Source of the DNA: Montifringilla adamsi
Taxonomy: Eukaryota; Chordata; Aves; Passeriformes; Passeridae
Assembly: GCA_017590115.1 (NCBI GenBank)
Contig: JAGGNK010006504.1
Coordinates: 248,001 to 312,000 of the forward strand
DNA length: 64,000 nucleotides
Direction: 5' to 3'
Shown: piece by piece, positions 14,038 through 27,489 of the stretch
How positions within the stretch are numbered: the first letter of the stretch is position 1
Layout of the letters: each line of letters opens with the position of its first letter
Notes under the pieces: model-generated
Database searches by the model: none
Told to the model about the DNA's origin: nothing
The model's input: only the letters and a program-made list of their open reading frames with translations
Translations under genes and position numbers: made by a program

Positions 14038-15067
14038 CTCACAAAATCATGGAATTAAAGTGGAAGAGGGTAGAAAATAAAAAGATGAAAATGCCCCAAA
14101 ATTTTTCCCTCTCTTTTTTTTTTTTAATATAAGAGAAAGACAAGTTTATCTAAATTTAGGAGGAAAAAAAAAGATAGATAAATTGTACTTGGATTTACTG
14201 ACTTCAAAAAGGAAACTGCATTGCAAAAAACAGTAGCAGAACAGTGAACTTCTGCACTGAATCCAGGCAGTTTATCCAGACTATGGTTCTCCCCTTAATG
14301 CTTTCTTTCACAGCATGTCCTGCATGTTCACCCTCCGTTGATTTTGCTCCCAGTGATTTACATATCCTTCCTTTGTCAAATGACTAGAGTTACATCCATC
14401 ATGTAACCAAATACAGGTATCCCTCACTATTATCACAGAATAGATATGCTTCTAGTCACAGGCTAAGGGCAATACATCAATGAAAAAGAGTAAAGCCCAA
14501 TCAGATTATTGCCCCTGTTTTATAAAAAGTAGCTAGTTATTTCCCCATGTGGATATTGACTTAAGAAGAACAGCAGCTATAGAATCTTGGATTTCTGCCA
14601 TAATCAATGAAAAACCATTTAATGTAAAATCTCACAGTTTCCTCTAAATTAGACTAAATTTCCATTGTTTTAAAATTCAGACATCATGATACAGTAATAA
14701 CCAGTTAATTTCACTCGTTGGGTTGATAATTCATACATAATATAGCTGCTAATTTGGCAAGCAAAAGCATCAGGCATGCTGATGTTATGCACACACCTCT
14801 TTATCTCCTTTGAATCCTTTGTGTTTCATCACCACTGAAGATTTTTTTCCCAAATCCATGTTTCATAACAGGAAGGAAGTGAGCTGAAGAGCTATAATGA
14901 TTTCCATCTAAACTACTCTCTTTTTGTCTGCACTACAAAAACTAACATCCCTTTGCCAACATTTGCTTAGGTATTTTTCAAATGAAAGGAAATTATGGGA
15001 GTGAGAATACAAAAAAGAAGCAAAATCTTCTTTTTACCATAAAGTGTGCATTGGAAATGAGTGAGTT

Positions 15068-15102
15068 TCCTACTGTTCAGAACATATATTTGAACAGTAG
15101 GA
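15068..15102. repeat. 12-bp inverted repeat with 11-nt loop
   Basis: TCCTACTGTTCA at 15,068-15,079 and its exact reverse complement at 15,091-15,102. The stem does not extend outward, so it is too short for a microRNA precursor. Confidence 0.9.
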
Positions 15103-17639
15103 GACAATGAATGCCCTAAGGATTGTCTCCTGCCTAGTGATACAGTAGAGCAATCAGAAGACAGAAGGCTGTTTGCCTTTTGGAAGGAAAAAAATCAGCC
15201 CTTCTTGAGAGCCAGTGGCAAAATTCTTTATTTTCATCTCTTCTGTGGTGTTTCCTGACCTCATTCGACTTTTAAAGTTACATGCAGCTATCTTTTCCTT
15301 TGTGCTTTCTGGTCCTGTGGTTTTCCTTGGAATGTGAGGGATTCCCAAAGACAAATTCTTGAAACAGGATGTGTCAATTCTACTACATTTGGAGGAAAAA
15401 TATTTTTTACAGATTTGCTTTTTAACTACACACAGTATTTGCTAATAGGAACTTTTTGATGAACAAAGTGAAATCGAAGTATCTCAAGTCATTACTTCCT
15501 TTAAAAATCACAAGTACAGATAGTTTCTTTCTTTTCGTCTTCTAATTTCTAAATCATTAAGCAATGTTCATATCGTATGTTTTGTTTTGTTGTTTTTTTT
15601 TCCTAAAGCCACAGGAAACTAGAGCTTTTAGGACAATTTGTTCAACTGATAGACTGGCTGAAGGATAAATACTCTAGAGAAATAGTATAAAGCGCTTGTG
15701 GTTTAAGAAACAACTTTGAATCTTGCCAAACGTCATATTGATGTGAGATTAGTGTAAGTCCACCCCTGAAGTTCCTAAAACTTCTATTAATTTAAGTGCT
15801 GCACTTTATGGTTCTAAGTGACAGCATTTTAAACGGACAACGTATTAAAATAGGGCTGATAGCACTCTGATAGTCAAACAGTGGTAAACATTCCAATCTT
15901 TAAAAGAAAGTTAGCACATTCTGTCCTGCAGAGAGACTGAGGGTAAATTTACTAGAAAAAGTGGATTCTTCAGCCAGAGCTCAGGTCACTTTGCAGACTC
16001 TGCTTATGACACCACTGAGGTACCGTCCCCCACAAACAGTTGCTGAAGCAGTGAGTGAAATTCCATTTCAAGCAAAGGAACATCACAAAACCAGACTGGC
16101 TTTGACCTTGTGCAAGGGTTAAATGTAACACTCTGAGCAAATTTCCCAGAGATATATATTTTCCTCCTTAAAAAAAAAAAAGAAAAAACAAAAAGAAAAT
16201 TAACCAGGTAAAATAGACATAAAGTTCTTAGGGGAAAATAAAAAAATAAAAGAGGAACCAAAGAAATCAAAGGAAGAAATACCTCCTAATCTATGAAAAT
16301 GCAGAATTTCCTTTCTTTTACAGCTTGAGTCTTTTGCTATGAAAACCTGTTATAATCTCATCTTTACACAAGATGTTATGGTATTTTGTACAATTAAGTA
16401 AATACTTTTTTTAAATTAAAATTAAAAAAAAAAAGTAAGGAAAATAAACCCCTAATCTAATAAAACTAAATCTAAAAAGAAAAAGAAAACAAACAACAAC
16501 AACAAAAAACACCAAAAAATCCCAAACCCTAACTACCAACAGTGCAACACTGAAAACAGCAAATAATCTGAGCATATGTTTTCTAAAAGGAATGGTTGTT
16601 TAGTTAACTTCTCTCAAAAATTTTTTTTTTTCTTTAATTCACCTTAGACTGAGTAAGAAAAAAACATTACAAAAGTATAACTGAGATTCCCCAATTCTCA
16701 ACTCTCACCTTGTCCAGAAATTAATTGAGGAGTATTTAGTAAAAGCAAAAAAAAAAGAAGAAAAAAGGACGAAAAATTCTTCCCCAAGCCTTAACAGCTT
16801 GATGGGCCACAGCAGGTAAGGTCAATTTCTGTACTAAATGGATGATAAACAGATTAAACAATTGGCATAATGCCCAACCACCTCTGATTCACCAACAAAA
16901 TGCTTCTTTGTAAGGGGTCCAGCTGGGAAAAGCAAGTGGAAAGGAGGTGGGGTGAGATCTGAGTTTCTGCTCCTGAACCATGCAGGTTCCATTCTCCATC
17001 ATGCACTCTCATCAGGAAGGAATATTTAAAACTTTTTGCAGTCCTATGCATATTCATACTTCTATGCTGTACCCATTCATTCATGTATTCTACTCTAATT
17101 ATGGGTTCACTGCCACTTCAGGAAGATTTTCCAGGCATCAGCCCAGGTGTATTTTGACTTAAATATTCTATCAAATTATTTGTTTGCAAACAATCTGTAT
17201 ACAAAAATAAATGCAAGGGTTTAATTTTCAGTTGCAAAAAAGCAGGTGCACCCATCTTGATGCAGATTTCACTATGTTTGCATGGCCTGAAGCAGCCAGT
17301 TTGAACTCATATACATGCATCCTGTTTTCATTCTGGTCATCCTTCAGTACAGAAATGACTGGGCCATCTGTATCATGTGGGAATTAGATCCCTTACAAGT
17401 TATTTCAACATTCTTTATCTTTTTCAATAATCCTAGTTTAAGCAAGGTTGAGCAAAAGGAATTCATTTTCTCTGCCAGAATCAAACATCTAATTGGGTGC
17501 AAATCTCACTGAATTAAAACCTGATGTCACGGCTGTTATGGCAAACACAGCTAATGTTTCATTTTTTTTTTAAAGCAGAGAAAATAGGACTTGAAATTTA
17601 GTCTGCCTTCTAATAGCTATGAGACAGCAAATTGCCCTG

Positions 17640-18200
17640 GAGTACTGTGGGCTTCGCTGCAGTAAAGGCCAGCAGCATCCTGTGGTGCATCAGCAAGAGA
17701 AGTAATATCATTTTTCCACTCTCCTCAGCACTTTTTAGGGCACACCTGGAAAAAACATTCAGCTTTCATCACCAAGCACAGGAGAAGCATTGAAAAATTG
17801 AGAAGGTCCAATGGAGGGCCACCAAAATGGTTGCAACATTGGAGAACTTCATATATAGAGAAACATTGATGAAATTGAATTTATTCAACCTAGGAGGCTC
17901 AGACCTATACCATGTGTATATTTATGAGGAAGGAGAAAGTAACCTCTTTACAAGGGAGCCTGGCAACAAGACAAAGAGAACAACTTCTTCATAAGAGATT
18001 CTCTTTGGATATACGAAAAATATTCTTCAGTTTGCGAACAACTGAACATTGCCCAAAGAAGTGGTAGAAACTCCCATGCATGATGTATTGAATACATGAC
18101 TTAACAAGGTCCTGGAAAACTTTGTCTGAAGATTTGCATTCAATAGAAGTTTGAACCATGTTCCCAATGTCCCTTCCAGCCTTTTAATTAATGATTTCTG
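17640..18200 (+). mobile_element. Old CR1 LINE 3' fragment
   Basis: Diverged CR1 3' end. A stretch near 17,670-17,830 resembles the region ending in the HLEYC/QLW part of ORF2. It is followed by CR1-like stretches such as GAGGGCCACCAAAATGGTT near 17,814, CCCAAAGAAGTGGTAGAAAC near 18,053 and CCCTTCCAGCC near 18,172. No open frame survives. It is heavily diverged, so older than the copy at 24 kb. Confidence 0.7.
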
Positions 18201-18625
18201 AAATATTTAGTTTTTTCTTTGTTGGTATTCTTGCTCTGCTTTTGAAGATCTAATGTCTTCCCTAAAACTACTCTTACTTTCTAAAATTTAAAAAAAAAAA
18301 TTTAAAGTACATAGAAAGAAAATGTGTATGGTGTATTGATACTCAGTCCCTCTGCTGGATTTGAAAGAGCATGAGAGGGATATGTGAAAGAAAAATGAGA
18401 ATGTGCTCTTTATCTGACTCAACTGTTCATGTAATTTCCACAGGAGAAACATATAATGAGGCTTTGAATTTAAGCTACACTGCCTCTGGGTTCCCCCCTC
18501 CAGTTATCAGGCTGAAACTTGAGTCACATTACACTTATACAAGAGTGGGATTACATTCCCCTAATGGGGTAGGATTAAGCCAAAGGAGGTGGAACAGCTT
18601 TCAAAGGAGCAACTTCAACACAGGG

Positions 18626-18712
18626 GGCCAAATTCTACTCTCAATTACACACATGTGACTGTCACAGTGATTTCAATGGGGATACTCAGGTGTAACCAGA
18701 GGTAGAATGCTT
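18626..18712. mobile_element. Ancient palindromic MITE-like repeat
   Basis: The left arm (GGCCAAATTCTACTCTCAAT then TACAC, 18,626-18,650) and right arm (GGTGTAACCAGAGGTAGAAT, 18,689-18,708) are imperfect inverted repeats. The centre reads GATTTCAATGGGGATACTC. This resembles a palindromic repeat I remember as common in turtle and crocodile genomes. The family name is uncertain. Confidence 0.5.
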
Positions 18713-18934
18713 TTGTGACATGGAGCAGATGTGAAAAATCCAAGTGTAGGCTAACCATGAGCATCTAACTTTCCAACAGTCACTGTATTGTGGCTGGCAA
18801 GCAATGGAGCTTTAAATAGGATCATGATCTACTGCACTTGAATGTAAAACTTCCTTCCATACTGAATTCTTCTTCAGCTGCTTCCAACTGCTATAACGTA
18901 CAGTGAAACTAAAGTAACAGATACTGAAAAATGA

Positions 18935-18961
18935 AGGTGAGATTCTGGGAGGTGAGATTCT
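18935..18961. repeat. 15-bp tandem pair
   Basis: AGGTGAGATTCT is repeated with a period of 15 bases. It looks like a small slippage duplication. Confidence 0.85.
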
Positions 18962-21900
18962 CTTCTCAAAGACCTTACAATTTTTCTGCTTGTTGAAGCA
19001 TTTGTTTTGCCTCCAGCAATACATCACCTGTAGTGTCAGGCTGTGATCAGAGCTGCTTTATATTCCTCTTTTTTTAATTCTTGCAATTTTAAAAGTCAAT
19101 GTCTCACTTTTCCTGTCTTAGAGGATTTTTTCACTTGTCTGTGCATTTCTGATTCCATGTAAGTTAGCAAGTGCAATAAAACAGTAACGAAGGTTCTGAG
19201 TTTGAAAGATTTATGTAAGTAAAAGAGATTTTAACATGGCTCACAATATGGATCCCTCATTTGAAACATACTGGACAAACTTTGCAGTAAATTTCATCAG
19301 TGTCTGTAGAAGAATGTAAATTCAACAATCTTAATTCAGACTAGCAATTTGCCAGAGTGCTAATAAATTGTATCATAAGTGGCTGAGGTACAGGCATGTT
19401 GAAGGGAAGGGAGAAATATCAGTAGAAAAGCAAATTGCTGACTAGAACACTGCTGTCCAACCTGTCTGTCTAAGATCAGCTCATCTGATGTTAAAGACAC
19501 CATCACATGCAGAGACTGTTGCTATATTGCTCATGTTACATAACCATATGAATAATGCTGACAGAATGAATCATGCCATGGGCAGTGCAGCTGCCTGTCA
19601 CCCAGGAGGGTGAATCACAGGGCTTTGACTGTGCCTACGGGAGCTGCCCAGCCACCAGAGAGAGAGCACACTGAGACCTCACTCATGGTCATACTGCAGA
19701 CCACGGGAGAAAGAAAGGAGAAGAGCAAGGAGAACCAATCTGGCAGTAAAATAGGGATTTTTTCAAAATAAAAAATTTAAATCCAGGTAATCCATATTAA
19801 CTGTATTAAATCTTTTGTTCACTACAGAAATTATTCCCATTGCGTATTTTATTTCCCTGAGAAACATTCGTATAGTTCTTTAATCAAGTGATTTCACTAC
19901 CACTTTTTGAGAACTGACTGCCTCTGACTGAAACCTTCCCAGCCTAGTACTGAAAATCAGAAAGGTAAGAACAAAATCCAAAATTAGGAACAGAAATACA
20001 CATCAGTGAGACATCTAAAAATTATTATGCTTGAACCCATATTTGGATCATATTCTTAAAAAGTTAAAAGTCAGAAAAGAGCTGCCTCTAAGTAATGCTG
20101 TGGTTCTATAATTTTCATGAATCTCCAGCAACAAGCTTTGTCTCTCCCTATGTATTTGTCAGCTAGATGTTGCATATCTTCTCAAAATCATCCAGTAGAG
20201 GAGTCAAGACAAGTCAATTAAAACTGGAATGTTGGGACATGACAAGAGAAGACCCCAAGGTTTATGCTGAAGTATCTTGTCAGAGGAGCCGGGCTGGGAT
20301 CTGGAAACTGTCCAATATAGACCAACTTACACATCATTAAATGGATAAATCATTTATCTGAAAAAACCCAAAAGATTGCCTCTTCACTGTATTTGGAAGA
20401 ACACGAGAGGAGCCATGTAGCTACTTCAGGAAAGCCAGAAAGACTAAGCTGTCTCCCTTTCAGGTTGTGACACTGCTAGTCACATGCTCCTGAATTTTAC
20501 TAATGTTTACTGATGCCATCTAAAACTGCTTCACTGGTATCATATGAAGAAAACACTACATCCTTCCACTCACATGTCTGTAGCATATCATAGATTCAAA
20601 TTCTGATTTTAATTCTAAGTAACAACAGAAAATTAATACTGAATAATAAGTCTACTTGATAAGAAAAATAGCACGAATAGTTAAGCAGAATATAAATCAA
20701 TCATCTCTAGGAGAACCAGACAATACCTACACAAATAATGTATTTATTATAATGCAGAGAAAAATAATTGAGAAAATTGTTTCGCAAATAATATTTGAAT
20801 AGTACTCAACACTGCTTCACACAGCTGTCACTAAAATTTACTACACCTGACTGCCCTTTACCATTGCGATTAAGGCTAATAAAAAATCTAGTGGTGTTTT
20901 ATAACGTTGTCAAAAAAAACCCCAAACCTTCACAGGGCAAGTGGGTGAATAAAAATTTGCAACACTGACTTAGAGTCATAAATATTACTGATTAATAAAG
21001 TGTGGCTCCTGTGATATAATTACTCTTCCCACTGTTTTATTCATTTGGGGCTTGATTGTGAATGGGTGGAGTTAGTGGTATTTCACCATAAGTAGATACA
21101 AAGATGTACTTGTGTCTTTTTGGAAAATACTGAATAAACAAATCTCAGTGGCATTCAAAATGTGTAAAAATCATGAACATCTTCATAGATTTAAATCAAA
21201 AAAACAGCATAGACATTCTTTTTGTATTTTTCTTTGAAACCAATTTAAATCATGCCTTGTCATGGCATTTTCTAGGAAATGTGCAATTTCTCTCAAATAA
21301 TGATTCGAGAATAATTTTCTTCTCAGCAGAGGACAGGAAAAATAATAAACTCCAGGTTCATGAAAGATTTTGATTATGAGAGGACCTGAAAAGTAAAATA
21401 TTGAGCAATGAAGAAGAAATAAAAGAATTTATGGAGATAGCATTTCTATCATCCGTTTATTCTGTGTCTTTGAGTCAGAGGGTGGAGCAGTCCCATTATT
21501 CAGTATGTTCTTATTTTTCTACTATAATTGAATTCAAATGTAGAAAGCCTGTGATATTTAGTCAAGTTATGTCAGTGGCACATATGTTCTGTGGTCATAT
21601 TGGCTTAGAAGTCTTACTAAAACAGAAGAAGAGCAAAGGAAACAATTTTATTGGAGTAGTTATTTTGTGATATTAATTCCGTAATAGTTGAAAGACAGTA
21701 TCTACACTGTTAGTTTTGGATAGTTTATGTTTTCTCCAGATAACTACAAAATAATTCCAGGTGTGTCCAAACCCAAAATACCACAAAGAGGATAATGGAG
21801 GTTTTTGAGACAAGAAGGAATAGCTTTAAGAAACCATATTGAGACATAACATGACTTGGGACTAGAGGAAATGGTCAGCTATACAGACATTTTATTTTAT

Positions 21901-22690
21901 TAGATAAAGTGGTGTACTTTAAGAGTGCTGAGTATGCCATAATACATTTTCTCTACTGCTTTGGTGTTACTACAAAAGAAATGTTTCTTTCAGAAGGCTG
22001 ACCAGTGATTGCAAAGTTGTGGAGAGAATAATGCAAACACTGAACAGGGTACAGAGACAAATTTTGGTCCAAAGTTGATCTAGAAATGGGAGACCTAAGG
22101 AATTCAGTTCCAGCTTCTAGGTCAGTTGCCTTCTCATTTTCATAGCATCAGGACATGTGTGTTGACACTGCACTTCTGCCTAGTGTCCTTATGTACATGG
22201 AGACCACATCCACCTCTACCAGGAGCAGACCAGAATGAGGTGAAAATGCCATTATCCTGGCTATTAAAAAGCAATAGATTCAAAAAGCTGAGTTTGGTAG
22301 AAAAAACAAAAGCTCACATCAATGCCACCAAACTGTTCTCAGTATATTTGTAAAGTGTTTGTGTGGTTTACAGTGATAGTGGCTTCTTGTAAATATTTTA
22401 CCAGTTGAGTTCTAAATGTTATAATTTTATGGATTTTATTTTCTTCTTCAGTAGGAATAAGAGTGGAAATGCAGTTTTCATTTAAAATTGTTACTTGTCC
22501 TAATGTTTTATTGCTGCAGTGCATGAGAACATATTTTTGTAGTTAGCACAGCAAAATTCCAGGCTGGTAGTACAACCTGATGGTCAAGAGATCAGATTGC
22601 ACATCTTTGGTTTCATTCTACTTGAAATTATTTTTAATCCAATCATTTATCATTTACTTGTCTTGGAGAAATAGAGGTGGGTTTTTGGTT

Positions 22691-22691
22691 T

Positions 22692-22738
<47 letters not shown>
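22691..22738. repeat. T homopolymer, 48 bases
   Basis: Uninterrupted T-run of about 48 bases in intergenic DNA. The frames through it (polyphenylalanine) are artefacts. Confidence 0.95.
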
Positions 22739-24069
22739 GTTTTTGTTTTTTGTGACAAAACCTATCCCAACTTTTCTATTTCCAGAATCCTATCAGGTTA
22801 TGCCAATTCAGTTCATGCCTAAGTTAATATATTTGGACAAAATCCTGAATGATAAGAAGGAGGCGTTGCCCTTATCAAGGCTTTTGAAATACGGTTTCCT
22901 TAGGAATGACCTTCACTGAGGGTACAGTCTGTGCATACAAAGAGCAGAGTCATTAATAAATTATATACAATGTAGGACTTGAAAAATACATACAAGGTAG
23001 ACAAGGCTTTGTAGTCTGAAAGAGCTGCATGAAACTGTATGATGTGACGTGAAATAAAAGTAACTGACCATACAACAAGTGTTTCTAGAAAATCCAGTAC
23101 CATTTGAATGGAAATGAAAATCAAAGGGGGAAGTCAGCATAATAATTTTATCTACAGCTTTTATCAAACATTAGAAATAAAGGCAGCAAAATTGTTCAGA
23201 GTTAGCAAAAGGAGAGATTATAGCAAATGTTGAATGCCAAATTCTTGAATTCATGGAGAATTCAAACTACAACTTCAAGGATAGTAGATGAGAATTGTAA
23301 TTCATACAGGTGATAAAAATATAGGTAAATCCATCCTGAAAAATATTCAAATAATTATTAAGATGGTTGTTTAAAATGTTACAACATTATCAATCAGTTG
23401 AAAAGATTCAGACATTTTACTACACAGAAATATTAAATTGCATTTAAAAAAGAATGTTTAATATCTTTTAACTCTTGTATAGTTTATTGGGAACAAACAA
23501 ACTGGTATTATATGGGCTGAAAAAAGGGAGATCTCAGTCTTTCAAGAACAACTTCAAGGAGGTGTCAAGAACCATCACCTCTGGTGAAAGAAAAGAGGGA
23601 GATGTCAAGTACCTTCACATCTGAACAAATGAGTCAAAACTTTATTTTAATAAGGAGGACAAAGGCTAGAAATTGCAAGGACTCAATCATCCTGAGAGTG
23701 AAGTCAGTAAAATGAAATTCTGTGCTGTTCAATGAGACAAGACTGAGTCCTGATCAAAAACTACAGCATCACATCTGACAAGATACTTTTATCCTGTCTC
23801 TAACAAAAGCATAAGAAAACAGGATGCATACATACTGACCCATCCCTGATAGAGCCTTCTAGAGGCTGACACTGATTTTATTCCTTAGGCAACCTATTTA
23901 CCCCTCAGTACACAATAAAACTTGTGACAGCCAGCACTTCAGTGTTAATAATTATATCTTGCCTGAAAAAATGCTACCTATTATTTGCTTTTATACCTGC
24001 TGCCTGATAAATTAGAGTAGCTCAAGTGATAAATAAATATTTTATTCTTTGTCTTTGACTTATCCAATA

Positions 24070-26850
24070 TTGTGGCTAGCCAAATCTGGCAAGTTAAGAA
24101 ATGGTTAAAGGAGTGGTGCTATTGTCAGGGTTTTGGTTACTTAGATCATGGGACAGGTTTTGGGAAGCCTGATCTACCAGGGACTTACGGTGTCCACATG
24201 ACAAAGAAAGGGAAACTCATCTTTTGCCAAGGAATTTCCAGACTGATGAAGGACATTCCTTTCTAAATCTAAACTAGATTTGTTGGTGGGGGGGGACACC
24301 TATCCATCTCAATCCTACCAGTCAGATGCCATCGCCTCTAATGGACGTCAGGAGCAGTTCAAAGGTATTTCAGCTGATTCAGTGAGTCAGCACTATAAGA
24401 TGGTTCAGATGCCTCTATACAAACACTTGTACTATAGGGAGCAAGAAGAATCAGACACTTGCATGTGCCTGTGTGGATGTGATACCACTGGTGTCACAGA
24501 CATGGTGGGATGGCTCCTATAAGTATAGTATTATGGAAGGCTTTTTAGGAAAGTCAGGATAGGGAAATAAGGAGGGGGCGTAACCTTCTATGTCAATGAC
24601 TGACTGGGAGAGTATGGAACTCTGCCTGCAGTGGATGAGGAGTCAACCAGAAGCTTGTAGGTCAAGATTAAAGGGAGTATGGAGACAGAGGATGTCATAG
24701 TGAGAGTTGTGCTACAATCCTCTAATCGGGAAGATAGTGTGGACAAAGCCCTCTGTAGGCAGATAGGAGCAGTCTCACACTCCCAAACCCCTGGTCCTCA
24801 TGGGGGTCTTCAACTGTCCCAGTATCTCTTGGAGGAACAACACAGAAGGGCACTGGCAATCTAGGAGGTTCCTGGACTGTGTTGATGGCAACTTCTCCAC
24901 AGATGTGATAGAGGAGCCAGCAGAGAGGTGTGATTCTGGATCTTGTGCTCAGCAACAGGAAGGAGTTGGTGGGGAAGGTGATGCCCCAACAGAGCCTAGG
25001 CTGCAATGACCACCATGTGGTAGAGTTTCAGATCCTCATGGCAGTGAAGAGATCACACAGCAAGCTAACTGCCCTGAACTTTAGCAGAGCAGACTTTCAT
25101 CTCTTAAAGGACCTAATCAATAGAGTTTCAGGGGACAGAGCCCTGGAGAGGCAAGGGACCCAAGAATGTTGTCTAGTCTTTAAGGATCCCCTCCAATTTC
25201 AAGAACAATGCATCCTGACAAGGAAGAAACCAGACAAAAATGTCAGGAGGCCCCCATGGATGGATGAGGAGCTGATGAGCAAACTCAGAGGAAAAAAAAT
25301 GGAACTTCCAGAAGGTGGAAACACAATAGGCGGCCTGGGAGAAACAAAGGGAAATTGTATGGGAAACTAGGAATAAGGTTAGGAAAGCTAAGGTCCAGTT
25401 AGAATTGAGTCTGGCCAAGTGTGAGCACAGGAAGAGCTTCTTAGGTATCTTGCAAACAAAAGAAGGACTGGGGATAATGTGGGCCCATGCTGGAAGGAAA
25501 GAAGAGACAGGGCTATTCTACATAAGTAGAAAGCTGAGGTCCTCAATTACTTCAGTCCCTCAGTATTCAATGCTTCAGCCACATTACTCCACCTGAGAAA
25601 AGCAAATGCAAGCACTGGAAGGCCCTTAGGCACTGTAGGAGAGGACCAGATTCAACACCATCTAAGAAGACTGAATGTGCCCAAGTCCAATGAGATTCAT
25701 CCACAGGTCTTGAGAAAACTAGCAGATGACATTGCCAAGACACTCTCCACCATTTTTGAAAAAATGTGGAAGTCAGGTGAAGTTTCCAATTACTTGAAAA
25801 AGGGAAATATAACCCCCATTCTTAAAAAGGGGAAAGTGGAATAACCAGGGAAGTACAAACCAGTTAGTCTCACGTCTGTGCCAGGAAAGATCATGGAGCA
25901 GATTCCCCTGGAAACTATGCTAAATCTATCATAAAACATAAGGAGGGGGGGGGGGGGAAAAAAGGTGATTGGGAACAGCCAACATGGCTTTACTAAGGGC
26001 AAACCATGTCTGACAGATTTGGTGGTCTTCTATGATGGGGTGCTGCAGCTTTGGTGGTCAGAGTCAGAGCAACTCACACCACCTACTTGGATCAGTGCAA
26101 ATCATTTGACACTGTCCCGCATGCCATCTTTGCCTTTCTATTGGAGAGACGTGAATTTGATGGACACTTTGGACAAAGAACAGGCTGGATGGCCACACTC
26201 ACAGTTGTGGTCAGCAGTGCATTATCCACACGGAGGCCAGTGACGAGTGGGGCTGCATCCGAAGGAGTGTGGCCAGAAGGTCAAGGGAGGGGATTCTGCC
26301 TCTCTGTTTTCCTCCTGTGAAACCCCACCAGGATGACTGTGTCCAGCTCTGGGGTCCCCAGCACAAGACATGGAACTGCTGGAGCAAGTTCAAGCAGAGG
26401 GCAAAGAGAGGAGGGCCAGTGTCCTTGACAAGGGCAATAACACATCTCCCCTATGAAGACAGGCTGAGAAATTTGAGGCTGTTCAGCCTGCAGAAGAGAA
26501 GGTTGTGTGGAGACCTCATAGAAACCTGCCAGTATCTGAAGAGGGCCTACAGGGAAGCTGGAGAGGGACTCTTTGTCAGGAACTGTAGTGATAGAGCAAG
26601 GAACAAAGGCTTCAAAATGAAAGAAGAAAAACTTAGGTTAGATATTTGGGAGAAATTATTTACTGCAAGGTTGATGAGGCACTGGAAGAGGTTGCCCAGA
26701 AAAATTGTGGATGCCTCATCCCTCACAATATTGAAGGCCAGGTTGGATGGGGCATTGAGTGGGAAGTGCCCCTGTCTTTGGCAGGAGGGTTGAAACCAGA
26801 TGATGTCTAAGGTTGCATCCAAACTAAAGCATTCCATGATTCTATGATTT
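24070..26850 (+). mobile_element. CR1 LINE, 5'-truncated and internally deleted
   Basis: Degenerate non-LTR retrotransposon. In order, reading across frameshifts, it shows the ORF1 esterase tail (WLKEWCYCQGFGYLDHG, then YGVHMTKKGKLIF, 24,100-24,265) and endonuclease pieces (GGVTFYV near 24,580; SRRFLDCVDGNF; LGCNDHHVVEFQIL, 24,800-25,050). These are followed by the RT start (IHPQVL near 25,690; KPVSLTSVPGKIMEQ near 25,858; NSQHGFTKGKPCL near 25,973; FDTVPH near 26,105). The C-terminal block then reads CVQLWGPQ and FSLQKRRLCGDLI (26,340-26,520). The copy ends in ATTCTATGATT at about 26,840-26,850, the CR1 3' signature. The RT core with the YADD-type box is missing between about 26,240 and 26,330. 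Many stops make it inactive. Confidence 0.9.
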
Positions 26851-27489
26851 TTTTGGGCCAATTATTTTATGATGGAAAAGCCTTCACTTTCTTCTATAAG
26901 CATATTTTAGATCTCTTGTATTTATTGAGGTAAATTTAGTTTCTCTCTAAAAGTGTGTTGGGTTTTTACCACAGGCTTTTAATCATTTGCTATTTATTTT
27001 ACACACAGTACTGTAGTTTTACTTTGAAGTAACAGGACTATTAAGTAAAGTGTGATTCTTTACTAAAAATTCAGGGTACAGAAACATAGGCACAGAACCT
27101 TTGTAATTTTGCTAACACAAATGTACTCTACCTTTACAGGTCTTTCCAAGGAGGAAAAAAAAAAATAAATGGTATTTTCAGTTTTGCAAGAGATTTGGGG
27201 AAGCACAGCCTTGTGCTCAGTTGTCTCTTCCTCAGAAACACCCAATAGGTCCTATTTCCAGTGAGGTATTGGGCAAAATCGTGTTTATAACTCATCAGCC
27301 AATGGTGGCCAGTCAGTCCTCTGTTGCTCTTGTTAAGAGCAATTGCTTATGTCAGGCGTCTGTGCCCACACAGATGGCAGCAGTTTGGTGAGGATGCATG
27401 AGGTGTAAGAGTAACTGGCCGTGTCAGTGTGAGGCTGCTCTGTCTCAGTGACTTTCTTATTGTTTCCTTACCTGTTCTGGGAGTCACTT

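Larger units (their letters stand above)
10871..17639. other. AT-rich intergenic DNA with assembly gap
   Basis: No gene was recognised. It holds the TC microsatellite (11.1 kb), the gap (13.8 kb), the hairpin at 15.07 kb and A-rich stretches near 16.17 and 16.42-16.52 kb. Confidence 0.6.
18716..24069. other. AT-rich intergenic DNA
   Basis: No gene or RNA was recognised. The only notable items are the 15-bp tandem pair at 18.94 kb and the 48-base T-run at 22.69 kb. Confidence 0.6.

Noticed and set aside
13782..14042. 86-codon frame with a run of undetermined residues
   Set aside because: It consists of the assembly gap plus flanking A-runs.
26269..26793. 174-codon frame as a possible host gene
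   Set aside because: It is the C-terminal part of CR1 ORF2 in a truncated, deleted retrotransposon copy.
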